From: Catellatospora coxensis
GTDB lineage: Bacteria > Actinomycetota > Actinomycetes > Mycobacteriales > Micromonosporaceae
Length of the DNA stretch: 64,000 nt
Assembly: GCF_016862635.1 (NCBI RefSeq)
Contig: NZ_BONI01000005.1
Coordinates: forward strand, 62,001-126,000
Direction of reading: 5' to 3'
Shown here: in pieces, positions 33,607-42,110 of the stretch
Layout of the letters: every line of letters starts with the position of its first letter
Position numbering within the stretch: position 1 is the stretch's first letter
The notes under the pieces: generated by a model
What the model was told of the DNA's origin: nothing
Seen by the model: only the letters and a program-made list of their open reading frames with translations
Databases searched by the model: none
Translations under genes and position numbers: made by a program

Positions 33607-34880
33607 TTGGCCAGCAGGGGGTTGATGGCCGAGCAGACGCCGCCGAGGACCGCCTTGATGTCCGCGTCGGGCTTCCACAGCGGGTCCAGCGCGGCCCGGA
33701 CCGCCTGCGCGATCTCGGCCTGGCCGGTGTGGCTGGGCTTGACGACGCCGCCGGAGATGCCGTCGATGACGACCTTCTGCAGCTGCTCGGGCTTGAGCAG
33801 CGGGTTGGTCTTGGCGAGGGTGTCGGCGGTGAGCAGCGAGGTGCGCGGCGGCGGGAAGTACGCGGCGAGCTTGGCGGAGTTCTCCGGGTTGGTGAAGAAG
33901 GCGAGGAAGTCGGCGGCGACGTCGGCGTTCTTGCCCTTCTTGAGCGCGCCGAGCCCGGCCTGCCCGATCACGGCGTACTGACCCTTGGGGCCGGTCGGCA
34001 GCGGGACCAGGTCCCAACCGAACTTGGCCTCCTTGAGCAGCGACGCCCGGGAGATCTGGGTGACCGTCATGGCGGCCTCACCGGCGAAGAAGTCGGCCGT
34101 GGTGCCGGGGCCGGGCAGCGCCTTGTCCGTGAAGATCGCCTTGTGCAGGAAGGTCATCGCGTCGACCATCGGCTGCTGGTCGAACCCACAGGTCTTGCCG
34201 TCGGCGCTCCACGCCTGCGCGCCCCAGCCGGTCCAGACCGTGGACAGGTTGTCCCAGCCTTTGTAGTCGAAGTCGCGGACGACCAGGCCGGCCTTGCCGC
34301 TCTTGGTCGCCGACGCCGCCGCGACCGCGACCGCCTTCTCCCAGGTCCACTGGTTCGCCGCGATCAGCTCGGCCGGAGTCTGCTGCCCGGCGGCCTTGAG
34401 CTGGTCGATGTTGACGAACACGCCGAAGGGCGAGGTCGAGAAGGGGTACGCGAACAGCTTGCCGCCGGCCTGCCACAGCTTCGTCGCGGCCGGGCTGAGG
34501 TCGGCGGCGTTGTAGCCGTCGGCCTTGGCCAGGGTGTCGTCCAGCGGCAGCAGCGCGCCCGAGCCGACGAAGTCGGGAGCGGAGTTCTCCAGCAGCCAGG
34601 CCAGGTCAGGGCCGTTGCCGCCGGCGATCTGGGTGGTCAGGGTGGTGGTGTAGCTCTCGAACGGGATCGGGTCGAACTTGACCTCGGTGACCCGCGGGTT
34701 CTTCGCCTGGTACGCGTCGGCGATCTCGTTGAACAGCTTCAGGTGCGCCTCGTTCGAGGACCACACCGTCATGCGCAGCGACACCGGGCCGGTGCTCGGC
34801 TCCTCCTCGCCGCCGCACGCGGCCAGGCCGAGAGAAAGCACGCCCGCGGTCGCGGCGGCGAGGATTGCGCGTATCTTCAT
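33603..34880 (-). CDS. Sugar ABC transporter substrate-binding lipoprotein
   Basis: This 425-residue protein carries a lipoprotein signal with lipobox LGLAAC (Cys22) and a CUT1-type extracellular solute-binding domain (SBP family 1): 'GGNGPDLAWLLENSAPDFV' near 100, 'GKLFAYPFSTSPFGVFVN', and 'AADFLAFFTNPENSAKLA'. It would capture an oligosaccharide at the membrane for the two downstream permeases. TTGGAG precedes the ATG by about nine bases. The associated esterase suggests an acetylated glycan, which is inference. Confidence 0.92.
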   Translation of the reverse strand: MKIRAILAAATAGVLSLGLAACGGEEEPSTGPVSLRMTVWSSNEAHLKLFNEIADAYQAKNPRVTEVKFDPIPFESYTTTLTTQIAGGNGPDLAWLLENSAPDFVGSGALLPLDDTLAKADGYNAADLSPAATKLWQAGGKLFAYPFSTSPFGVFVNIDQLKAAGQQTPAELIAANQWTWEKAVAVAAASATKSGKAGLVVRDFDYKGWDNLSTVWTGWGAQAWSADGKTCGFDQQPMVDAMTFLHKAIFTDKALPGPGTTADFFAGEAAMTVTQISRASLLKEAKFGWDLVPLPTGPKGQYAVIGQAGLGALKKGKNADVAADFLAFFTNPENSAKLAAYFPPPRTSLLTADTLAKTNPLLKPEQLQKVVIDGISGGVVKPSHTGQAEIAQAVRAALDPLWKPDADIKAVLGGVCSAINPLLAK

Positions 34881-34906
34881 CGATAACTCCAACTCAAAGT
34901 GGCCGG

Positions 34907-36481
34907 TCAGTAGCCGGAGACGTCGGGCCAGCGCAGTTCGACGCCGTCCCGGATGAGCTGTGCCTGGAACCCGGACAGGTGCTCCGGGGTGTTGCGCACG
35001 CCGCGCGGCGACTGGCCGTGGTTCAGGCAGTACGCCGCGAGCGCCCCCGCCACCTCGCCCACGTTCCACTCGACCGGGTGCAGCCGGTACGAGCCGTTGG
35101 TGATGTGCGTGGTGCCGATGTTCTTGCCCGCGGGCAGCAGGTTCTCCATCCGGCGCGGGATGAGCGCGCCGAGCGGGATCTCGAAGGGACACGAGCCGAC
35201 GTCGATGTAGTTGTCGCCGCCGGTGGAGGGGTGCAGGTCGATGCGGTACATGCCGACCCCGACCGCGTCGGGGTACTCGACCGCGCCCTTGTCGCCGCGT
35301 ACGGCCAGCGACAGGTCCTGCTCGACGACCGTGTACTCGGCCCGGATGCGCCGCGACTCCCGGATGTAGGGGGCCATGGCCAAGCCGTCCGCGCCGCCGG
35401 TGACGTCGCCGCGCAGCCGCAGGCCCGGGAAGCCGGCCTCGGTCTGCAGCCAGTACAGGACCGACAGCGACAGCTGCTTCGCGTTGGCGAGATGGACGTC
35501 GGCGTCGGGCACGTCGATGACCGGGCTCTCGAAGTAGTCGATCATCGGCCAGTTGACCAGGCAGATGTCGCTCTCGTAGGCGCCGGGCGTGAACAGCTTG
35601 CGGGCCGCGATGCGCCGGAACGTCCACAGGTTGCCGTCGCCGGGGTTGACCCGCTGGTCGGCGACGACCGACAGCGGGTCGTCGTCGGGGTTCGGGGTGA
35701 AGCTGCGCTCGCTGATCGCCAGGGTGCGCGGGTTCGGGGAGCGGAACGACAGCAGCCGGTCGCCCCAGAAGTCCGGCTGGTAGGCGCGCCAGAAGTCGTA
35801 CTGCGCGGGCTTGTCGATCGTGTGGTCGCCGTCGACGTGGTCGATCGCGAAGCACACCGACACGGCCTGCATGTTCATCGGCTGCGCGGTGTCCGGGGCG
35901 CTCGGCTCACCGGTCTCGTGCTGCGACTCGAACCCGGTGACGTACTCGGTGCCGGTCAGCGGCAGCAGCTCCCCGGTCTCGGTCGCGTCCAGGATGTACG
36001 CCGCCTCGATCGTCGACCGGTCGCCGGTGCGCACGTTCTCGACGGTCACCGCGGTGACCCGGTCGCCGTCGGTGTCGGCGGCCACCGGCCGGTACGGCTG
36101 CAGCACCGTCAACCGGCCCGACGACCGGTACGGGGCCAGCATCGACTCGATCACCGCGACCGCGACCCGCGGCTCGTGGCACAGCCGGCTGACGTGCCCG
36201 CCGCCCGGGTTCAGCTCCCGCCACGCCCGCGCCGCCGGGATCAGCGGGTAGTTGGCCCGGTAGTAGTCCCGGATGCCCTCGCGCAGCGCGCGGTAGCTCG
36301 CCGTGACACCGAACTGCTCCACCCAGCTGTGCTCGTCCGGCGGCACGGCCTGGCTGGTCAGCTGACCGCCGAGCCAGTCGTACTCCTCGGTCAGCACCAC
36401 CCGGCGTCCGGCGCGCAGCGCGCCCAGCGCCGCGGCCACCCCGCCGAGGCCGCCCCCGACCACCAGAATCTCGGCCCGCAT
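34907..36481 (-). CDS. FAD-dependent oxidoreductase (FAD_oxidored family)
   Basis: The 524-residue enzyme starts with a dinucleotide motif GGGLGGVAAALGALRAG and 'TEEYDWLGGQLTSQAVPPDEH', both diagnostic of the PF12831 FAD_oxidored family. 'AAYILDATETGELLPLTG' and a final 'GSCPFEIPLGALIPRRMENLLPAGK' complete the FAD site. Members are often encoded in polysaccharide-use loci with LacI regulators and CUT1 transporters, but the reaction is poorly known; they are thought to oxidise or remodel sugar substrates. It lies two bases after the LacI gene and 26 bases before the binding protein gene in the same operon. Confidence 0.82.
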   Translation of the reverse strand: MRAEILVVGGGLGGVAAALGALRAGRRVVLTEEYDWLGGQLTSQAVPPDEHSWVEQFGVTASYRALREGIRDYYRANYPLIPAARAWRELNPGGGHVSRLCHEPRVAVAVIESMLAPYRSSGRLTVLQPYRPVAADTDGDRVTAVTVENVRTGDRSTIEAAYILDATETGELLPLTGTEYVTGFESQHETGEPSAPDTAQPMNMQAVSVCFAIDHVDGDHTIDKPAQYDFWRAYQPDFWGDRLLSFRSPNPRTLAISERSFTPNPDDDPLSVVADQRVNPGDGNLWTFRRIAARKLFTPGAYESDICLVNWPMIDYFESPVIDVPDADVHLANAKQLSLSVLYWLQTEAGFPGLRLRGDVTGGADGLAMAPYIRESRRIRAEYTVVEQDLSLAVRGDKGAVEYPDAVGVGMYRIDLHPSTGGDNYIDVGSCPFEIPLGALIPRRMENLLPAGKNIGTTHITNGSYRLHPVEWNVGEVAGALAAYCLNHGQSPRGVRNTPEHLSGFQAQLIRDGVELRWPDVSGY

Positions 36482-36483
36482 CG

Positions 36484-37521
36484 TCAGTTACCTCTTTCGC
36501 TGAGCGTCTCGCCGGACACGACCTCGCACGGCAGCAGGCGCTGCCGCCCGCCGGGCGTGCCCTCGATCAGGGCGGTCAGGACCTCGACGGCCTGCGCGCC
36601 CATCGCCTGGCGCGGAATGCGCAGGCTGGTGAACTCCACCGCCGTCGGCAGCGCGGCCCGGGTGGGTTCCCCGAGCGTCGCCACCGACAGCGCGACCCCG
36701 CGTTCGCGGGCCAGCTCGAACAGCGCCACCCCGTCCGCGTGCTCCTCGGCGACCACCGCCGTCACCCCGGCGGCCAGCGCCGCGTCCAGCACCGCCGCCG
36801 TGTCGCGCACGGGCTCTCCCTCGGCCGGGGGCGCGAAGTGGCCGCCGTATACACCGGCCGCCGCGGCAGCCTCGCGGAAGCCGCGTCCGCGATCGGCCCA
36901 CGACTCGGGGCCGGAGCCCTGACCGAGGTAGGCGAGCCGGTCGTGGCCCAGCGCCACCGCCCGGCGAACGATCTCCGCGGTCGCCGCCGCGTAGTCGGCG
37001 CCGACGTAGGGCACCGGGCCGCCGGCGTCGTCACGGCGGCCGATCGACACGAACGGGATCTCCTCGGCCAGCAGCCGGGCCAGGTCGGTGCGGTCGAGGG
37101 TGCGGCCGAGCAGGACGCTGCCGTCGGCCAGGCGCAGCCGGTTGTCGCCGTGGAAGATGCGCCGCCGCCCGTCGACCACCGGCGCGCTGGTCATCAGCAG
37201 CAGGTCGCAGCCGAGGACCTCGGCCTGCTGCTCGATGCCGACCAGAAACGGGTGGAAGAAGTCGCTGTTCGCGCTCGGGAACACCGGCTCGTACGTGAAC
37301 ACGCCGATGATCCGGTTGTGCCGCGCGGCCAGCCGCCGGGCGATCGGGTCGGCCACGTAGCCGGTCTCGGCGATGGCCCGCAGCACCTTCTCGCGGGTCT
37401 CGGCCGAGAGCTTGACGTCGGCGTCGGACCGTCCGTTGAGGACGAGCGAGACGGTCGCCTGGCTGACGCCGGTCATCCGGGCGATGTCCTGCTGGGTCAC
37501 CCGCCTGCGGGCTCCGGTCAC
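36484..37521 (-). CDS. LacI-family transcriptional repressor
   Basis: The 345-residue regulator has an N-terminal LacI helix-turn-helix ('VTQQDIARMTGVSQATVSLVLNG', about 8-30), a hinge helix ('ARRLAARHNRIIGVF'), and a periplasmic-binding-like sensor domain. The GTG at 37521 is the only start that keeps the HTH. It heads the FAD oxidoreductase/ABC/esterase operon. Two CTAAT..ATTAG sites lie within 140 bases upstream, one downstream of its own promoter and one before the divergent hydrolase gene, so it probably represses both units and responds to a sugar taken up by this transporter. Confidence 0.9.
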   Translation of the reverse strand: MTGARRRVTQQDIARMTGVSQATVSLVLNGRSDADVKLSAETREKVLRAIAETGYVADPIARRLAARHNRIIGVFTYEPVFPSANSDFFHPFLVGIEQQAEVLGCDLLLMTSAPVVDGRRRIFHGDNRLRLADGSVLLGRTLDRTDLARLLAEEIPFVSIGRRDDAGGPVPYVGADYAAATAEIVRRAVALGHDRLAYLGQGSGPESWADRGRGFREAAAAAGVYGGHFAPPAEGEPVRDTAAVLDAALAAGVTAVVAEEHADGVALFELARERGVALSVATLGEPTRAALPTAVEFTSLRIPRQAMGAQAVEVLTALIEGTPGGRQRLLPCEVVSGETLSERGN

Positions 37522-37542
37522 GGTGCGTGTCCAATCCTCGGG

Positions 37543-37556
37543 CTAATGCGCATTAG
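37543..37556. promoter_or_regulatory. LacI operator 1
   Basis: CTAATGCGCATTAG is a perfect 14-base palindrome centred on CG, the standard LacI-family form. It lies 22 bases upstream of the LacI start and about 12 bases downstream of the predicted transcription start, where a bound repressor would block elongation. Confidence 0.75.
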
Positions 37557-37574
37557 GTGTTTCGGTGAGATGAG

Positions 37575-37603
37575 ATCCTGCGGCCTCCAAGGCGCTTCGT
37601 CAA
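37575..37603 (-). promoter_or_regulatory. Probable promoter of the LacI-led operon
   Basis: TTGACG (37603-37598) and CAGGAT (37580-37575) on the minus strand are 17 bases apart. The predicted start near 37568 places operator 1 just downstream. Confidence 0.5.
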
Positions 37604-37641
37604 GGCCCGCAACGAAAATCGGCCGAGCAGAAGTTCCTGAA

Positions 37642-37655
37642 CTAATTCGTATTAG
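37642..37655. promoter_or_regulatory. LacI operator 2 beside the divergent promoter
   Basis: CTAATTCGTATTAG shares both five-base ends and the CG centre with operator 1 (12 of 14 positions symmetric). It stops four bases before TTGACG (37660-37665), the likely -35 box of the secreted hydrolase gene, whose -10 would be AACACT at 37684-37689. Confidence 0.65.
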
Positions 37656-37732
37656 CCCCTTGACGCCCACGCGCCCGGGGCACAACACTCACCGTTACTT
37701 TCGGTTACATCCATCGATGGGAGGCACCACCG

Positions 37733-38716
37733 TTGGAACCGCTCCTCAATCGCAGGCAACTGCTGGTCGCGGGCGCAGCCGCCGCGGCCGGCGGGCTCAC
37801 GGGAGGCGTGCTGGGCAGCCCGGCCCACGCCGCCCCCGCGGGCTTCCCGACGTACCAGTACATCGGGACCCCGTTCAACAAGGCCAACCTGCGCTACAAC
37901 CCCACCAACGAGCTGATCTTCCCGTGCATCCGCGGGGTGTACGACAAGATCAGCTCACCGCTGGGCAGGTACTACCTGTACTACGCCCCGCACGACGCGC
38001 CCGGCGGCATCTGCCTGGCCTACGGCGACTCGCTCAGCGGCCAGTTCACCGAGTACCCGAACAACCCGATCGTGTCCAACGTCTGGTCGCCGCACTACTC
38101 GGTGAGCCACGTGTCGTCGCCGCACGTCATCTGGAACGCCGCGAACAGCAAGTTCTACCTGTACTTCCACGGCGAGAACAACACGACCCGGATGGCCTGG
38201 TCCACCGACGGCGTCAACTTCACCTACTTCGGGCGGGTGCTGCACACCGGCGTCATCCCCAACTGCACCGAGACGTCGTACGCCCGGGTGTTCGAGCACG
38301 CCGTGCCCGGCCTGGGCAACAAGTACGTCATGGTGTTCATGGGTGTCACCAGCGGCACCCGCAAGATCTTCTGGGGCTGGTCGGCCGACGGCAAGACCTT
38401 CTCGTTCGACCCGACGCCGCTGGTCACGCCCGGCCCGGACGGGCAGACCGACATCGCCGCGCCGCACATCCTCAAGCGCAACAACACGGTGTACGTCGTC
38501 TACCACGGCAACGGCGGCGACATGTACCTCACCGAGGTCGGCAACAGCTTCGACCGCGAGGTGCACCTCGGCGTCTTCCACTACGCCATGGACGCCTGGC
38601 CCGACCGGGGCCGCAGCGCCGCCGCGAGCTTCGGCACCGACGGCGGCGTGCAGTACATGTTCTACGAGGCCGGTCCGCGCCTCGACGGCACCATCGCGGT
38701 CGCCCGCGCGGTGTGA
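37733..38716 (+). CDS. Tat-exported five-bladed-propeller glycoside hydrolase-like protein
   Basis: The 327-residue protein has a Tat signal (LNRRQLLVAGAAAAAGG, cut near residue 34) and a repeated propeller of the GH43/62/32-like superfamily. Blades are marked by 'RYYLYYAPHDAPGGICLAYGDS', 'SPHVIWNAANSKFYLYFHG', 'TRMAWSTDGVNFT' and 'YVVYHGNGGDMYLTEVG'. An acidic residue after the first blade and 'ETSYARVFEH' could supply catalytic acids, but the set is not clear enough to name a family. It begins with TTG behind GGGAGG. Shared operators with the LacI operon suggest it releases the sugar that the ABC transporter takes up. Confidence 0.75.
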   Translation: MEPLLNRRQLLVAGAAAAAGGLTGGVLGSPAHAAPAGFPTYQYIGTPFNKANLRYNPTNELIFPCIRGVYDKISSPLGRYYLYYAPHDAPGGICLAYGDSLSGQFTEYPNNPIVSNVWSPHYSVSHVSSPHVIWNAANSKFYLYFHGENNTTRMAWSTDGVNFTYFGRVLHTGVIPNCTETSYARVFEHAVPGLGNKYVMVFMGVTSGTRKIFWGWSADGKTFSFDPTPLVTPGPDGQTDIAAPHILKRNNTVYVVYHGNGGDMYLTEVGNSFDREVHLGVFHYAMDAWPDRGRSAAASFGTDGGVQYMFYEAGPRLDGTIAVARAV

Positions 38717-38721
38717 CCGGC

Positions 38722-38789
38722 GGAGATCGTTGTTTCCGGTCACCGGCCCGCGGTCATACCGCATGACGTGACCGGAAACGGCGATCTCC
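38722..38789. terminator. Long inverted repeat after the hydrolase gene
   Basis: Arms 38722-38743 and 38768-38789 pair at 20 of 22 positions (GGAGATCG..GTTTCCGGTCAC) with a 24-base loop. It begins six bases after the hydrolase stop and ends 23 bases before the phospholipase D start, so it probably insulates the two genes. Confidence 0.55.
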
Positions 38790-38812
38790 CACCCGGCGGC
38801 TACCGTTCTGCC

Positions 38813-40366
38813 GTGACCCCCGACTCCTGGTTCCTGTCCGCCGGCGAGCGCGGCAACCCGGCCACCGGCATCGACCGCCGCCACGCCGACGGCCTCGCCT
38901 GGAGCCCGGGCAACCTGGCCCGCCCGCTGGTCCACGGGGCGGTCTACTTCAGCGAGCTGGTCGACGTGCTCGGCGGCACGCGGGCCGGGGACGTCGTGCT
39001 GTTCACCGACTGGCGCGGCGACCCCGACGAGAAACTCGACGGGCCCCGCACCCAGGTCACCAAGGTCCTCGGCGACGCCGCCCGGCGCGGCGTGCAGGTC
39101 TACGGGCTGCTCTGGCGCTCGCACCCCGACTGGCTGCACTTCAGCTCCCCGCAGAACCGCCAGCTCGCCGAGGAACTGCAGGCCGCGGGCGCGCACGTGC
39201 TGCTCGACATGCGGGTCCGCTTCGGCGGCTCACACCACCAGAAACTCTTCGTCGTACGCCACCCCGGCCGCCCCGAGCGCGACGTCGCCTACGTCGGCGG
39301 CATCGACCTGTGCCGGGGCCGCAACGACGACGCCGACCACCGCGGCGACCCCCTCGCCCCGCCGATGGCCGAGGTCTACGGCCCGCACCCGCCCTGGCAC
39401 GACATCCAGCTCGCACTGCGCGGCCCGGCCGTCGGCGACGTCGAGCACGTGTTCCGCGAACGCTGGGACGACCCGAGCGCGCTGTCGCTCAACCTGCTCG
39501 ACCGGCTGCGCGACAAGCTGTCCCGGCTGCGGACCGAGGTCCCCGCGCTGCCCGAGCCGCTGCCCGACCCGCCGCGCTGCGGCACGCACAGCGTGCAGAC
39601 CCTGCGCACGTACCCGCGCCGGCGGCTCGGCCGCTACCCGTTCGCGCCGCGCGGCGAGCGCAGCGTCGCCCGCGGCTACCTCAAGGCGCTCGCCCGCGCC
39701 GAGCAGCTCATCTACGTCGAGGACCAGTACCTGTGGTCGGCCCGGGTCATCCAGCCGTTCGCGCGGGCGCTGCGCGACAACCCCGAGCTGCGGCTCATCT
39801 GCGTGGTGCCGCTCGCGCCGGACGCGGCCTCGCCGGCCGTCTCCCGGGCCGAGTCGTGGGGACGCAAGCAGGCCATGAAGGTGCTGGGCAGGGCCGGCGG
39901 CGACCGGGTCGCGGTGTACGGGCTGGAGAACGCCGCCGGGACGCCGATCTACGTGCACGCGAAGTCGTGCATCGTCGACGACACCTGGGCCACCGTCGGG
40001 TCGGACAACTTCAACCTGCGCTCGTGGACCTACGACTCCGAGCTGACCTGCGCGGTCGTGGACGAGTCGGCGCAGCCGTCGTACGCTCGCGACCTTCGGC
40101 TGGAACTGATGAGCGAGCACCTCGGCGGGACCGACCCGCGGCTGGCCGATCCCGTGGCCGCGTTCGACCTGTTCGCCGGCGCGGCCCGGGAGCTGGACGA
40201 CTGGCACGCGTCCGGGCAGGTCGGCCCGCGGCCGAGGACCCGGCTGCGCCGGTACGACCCGCCGAAGGTGCGCGGCTGGCGGCGGCTGCCCGCGCGGCTC
40301 GTCTACGAGCTGATCTGCGACCCCGACGGCCGGCCCGGCACGATGCGCGTACGCAACCGCTTCTGA
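38813..40366 (+). CDS. Phospholipase D-family protein
   Basis: The 517-residue protein has the two-motif structure of phospholipase D enzymes. The first is 'SHHQKLFVV' (His142, Lys144) followed by 'AYVGGIDLC'; the second is a complete 'HAKSCIVDD' and 'VGSDNFNLRSW'. It has no signal peptide. GTG 38813 is preferred, because the sequence VTPDSWFLSAGERGNPAT looks like the family's usual N-terminus; an earlier GTG at 38768 lies inside the long inverted repeat. Substrate could be a phospholipid or another phosphodiester. Confidence 0.85.
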   Translation: MTPDSWFLSAGERGNPATGIDRRHADGLAWSPGNLARPLVHGAVYFSELVDVLGGTRAGDVVLFTDWRGDPDEKLDGPRTQVTKVLGDAARRGVQVYGLLWRSHPDWLHFSSPQNRQLAEELQAAGAHVLLDMRVRFGGSHHQKLFVVRHPGRPERDVAYVGGIDLCRGRNDDADHRGDPLAPPMAEVYGPHPPWHDIQLALRGPAVGDVEHVFRERWDDPSALSLNLLDRLRDKLSRLRTEVPALPEPLPDPPRCGTHSVQTLRTYPRRRLGRYPFAPRGERSVARGYLKALARAEQLIYVEDQYLWSARVIQPFARALRDNPELRLICVVPLAPDAASPAVSRAESWGRKQAMKVLGRAGGDRVAVYGLENAAGTPIYVHAKSCIVDDTWATVGSDNFNLRSWTYDSELTCAVVDESAQPSYARDLRLELMSEHLGGTDPRLADPVAAFDLFAGAARELDDWHASGQVGPRPRTRLRRYDPPKVRGWRRLPARLVYELICDPDGRPGTMRVRNRF

Positions 40367-40370
40367 CCGG

Positions 40371-40889
40371 TCACCAGTACGCGGCGCTGCCGTACGCCTC
40401 CCGGCGCGGCCTGCGCAACACACCCGGCCTCAGCCGCACCTCGAACGCCGCCACCTGGTAGGGGCAGGAGTCACTCGGCTCCGCCAGCCACTCCCGCACC
40501 GGCACGCCAGGCACCACGTCCGCTCTCGCCCACCACTCATCCTCATGCTTCTGCCAGAAGCCGTCATCGAACCCGATGTCGATCACTCGCAGCCGCCGGA
40601 CGGCCGGCACCGCCGCCATGACGAAGTCGTCGGCAAGGTCCGGGCAGGCGGCTGCCTGCTCCGCAGTTCCGTCACCGGTCGCCTCGTCACCGTCGGCGAG
40701 CAAGCGCAGCACGAACCGCCGCTGCGCGTCGAGCGGCTCCTGTCCATCGCCGCAATCCGGAAGTCCGGCGTCCGGATGCACGGTCACGCACTCGATCACC
40801 ATCCGTTCCCAGCCGACGCCCGCCGTGGACTCGGTGTCTGCTGTCGCCGGATGGTGCTCAAGCACGCAAGCAACGTAAAGAGTGCTCAC
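40371..40889 (-). CDS. Uncharacterised protein
   Basis: This 172-residue protein is acidic and I do not recognise it. It begins 'STLYVACVLEHHP', a short strand, and has a helical middle and a Trp-rich segment 'DGFWQKHEDEWWARADVVP' near residue 120. No signal peptide or membrane helix is visible. The G+C content looks lower than in neighbouring genes. It is 43 bases downstream of the next unknown gene on the same strand and may be co-transcribed with it. It is convergent with the phospholipase gene (four bases between stops). Confidence 0.55.
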   Translation of the reverse strand: MSTLYVACVLEHHPATADTESTAGVGWERMVIECVTVHPDAGLPDCGDGQEPLDAQRRFVLRLLADGDEATGDGTAEQAAACPDLADDFVMAAVPAVRRLRVIDIGFDDGFWQKHEDEWWARADVVPGVPVREWLAEPSDSCPYQVAAFEVRLRPGVLRRPRREAYGSAAYW

Positions 40890-40932
40890 GAGTCGAGTAT
40901 GGCCATGGTGCCGGATGCACCGCGCTGAGCGA

Positions 40933-41928
40933 TCAGATCTCCAGCCACCGCGAGCTGTCGAGTTCACCAGGATCGGCGCGCAACGTCATCTGATCCCAGT
41001 CGACGCCCCAGCTCACCGTCGCCACGACGGCGCGGGAGGCGAACATCTGGAACATCGCGGTGGGAGTCCGCCCGCCCAGCCAGTCGTCGCTGTACCGAGG
41101 GTGCTTTCGGAATTCCAGGTCCGGCTCGATGTCCAGCAGGCGCAGCAGGTCGCAGGTCTCCTGCGGCAGCTCTGCGCCCATCACGTGACGGAAGAGCTGT
41201 TCGCAGAGCCTGAGGTAGGCGCGGCCTGCGGGGCTGACGTGGTACATCTGATGGCCGTTGCGCGGCTGAATGAGGAACCGGCTCAAGTGCAGACGCGCCA
41301 TCCTGTCCCGCAGGGTGGCGGGACTGACCTCGAAACGCCTACGAAGCTCCGAGTAGTTGCAGAAGCCGCTGGTCGCGATGTGATGAAGCAACGCCGTCTC
41401 CAGCGCAGCCATGCCCGAGCTGATGAGGACCGACCTGACCGCGCCGGCGCTGAGCCGGCCGAAGACGATGTTGAACAGCAGGTCATTGGTCACCTCGGCC
41501 GCCAGTTCCCGGCCGACCAGGGCTCTGGCGGTTTCATCGTCGGCGTCGAAATCGGCCGGCACCCAGAAGACCTTCAATCTGTTGAGCACCTGCGAGTGTC
41601 CGCTGGATCGGAAGTCGCGGGTCGCCTCGTAGAAGGTGTTGCGGTTCTTCGTCGTGTGCCTGGCCACGTAGGCACGGATCTGGGCATCAGACGCCACCAG
41701 AAGTGTCCGGACATCCTTGTCGACCCCTTCCGTGTGCTTCCACAGGGTCTGGCCGTCGAGAGAGTAGTCCCAGTTCTCCTTCAGATGGCAGGAGAAGTCG
41801 AACTTCTTCCGCTCCGCTTCCCGAAACGCGTACAACCGCGAGGCCGACAAACGACCCAACACCTCGAGGAAGGTCTCGGAGAGGAACTGGTGTTCCGCCG
41901 ACTCGGTCAATGCCCACCCCGTATCCAT
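40933..41928 (-). CDS. Uncharacterised protein with winged-helix-like C-terminal part
   Basis: The 331-residue protein has two parts. Residues 1 to about 150 are charged with many Lys and Phe ('EAERKKFDFSCHLKENWDY', 'NRNTFYEATRDFRSSGHSQ'), with no known motif. Residues from about 165 hold a helix bundle and a winged-helix-like stretch 'NYSELRRRFEVSPATLRDRM', then 'LHLSRFLIQPRNGHQMYHVSPAGRAY', like an HTH wing followed by a strand. A DNA-binding or sensor role is possible but unproven. Codon use is less GC-biased than in the surroundings (richer in AAG, TTC, ATC, GAT), which suggests recent acquisition. ATG 41928 is chosen as the first residue of a plausible helix; upstream in-frame codons look like noise. 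Confidence 0.5.
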   Translation of the reverse strand: MDTGWALTESAEHQFLSETFLEVLGRLSASRLYAFREAERKKFDFSCHLKENWDYSLDGQTLWKHTEGVDKDVRTLLVASDAQIRAYVARHTTKNRNTFYEATRDFRSSGHSQVLNRLKVFWVPADFDADDETARALVGRELAAEVTNDLLFNIVFGRLSAGAVRSVLISSGMAALETALLHHIATSGFCNYSELRRRFEVSPATLRDRMARLHLSRFLIQPRNGHQMYHVSPAGRAYLRLCEQLFRHVMGAELPQETCDLLRLLDIEPDLEFRKHPRYSDDWLGGRTPTAMFQMFASRAVVATVSWGVDWDQMTLRADPGELDSSRWLEI

Positions 41929-42110
41929 CACACGTGCGCAACCGTCGCGAAAGGATAGACAACCGGGCGGACACAACGCCGTGCTTCACGCCGGTCACCG
42001 GTCGCCCTGCCCCCGCACGGTGATCTCCACGTGCCGTTGCACGGACGTTCTCGGCGGGTTCAACCGGGATGCCTAACGTCCGGGGCGATTTCTGCGTTCG
42101 AGGAGGACTC

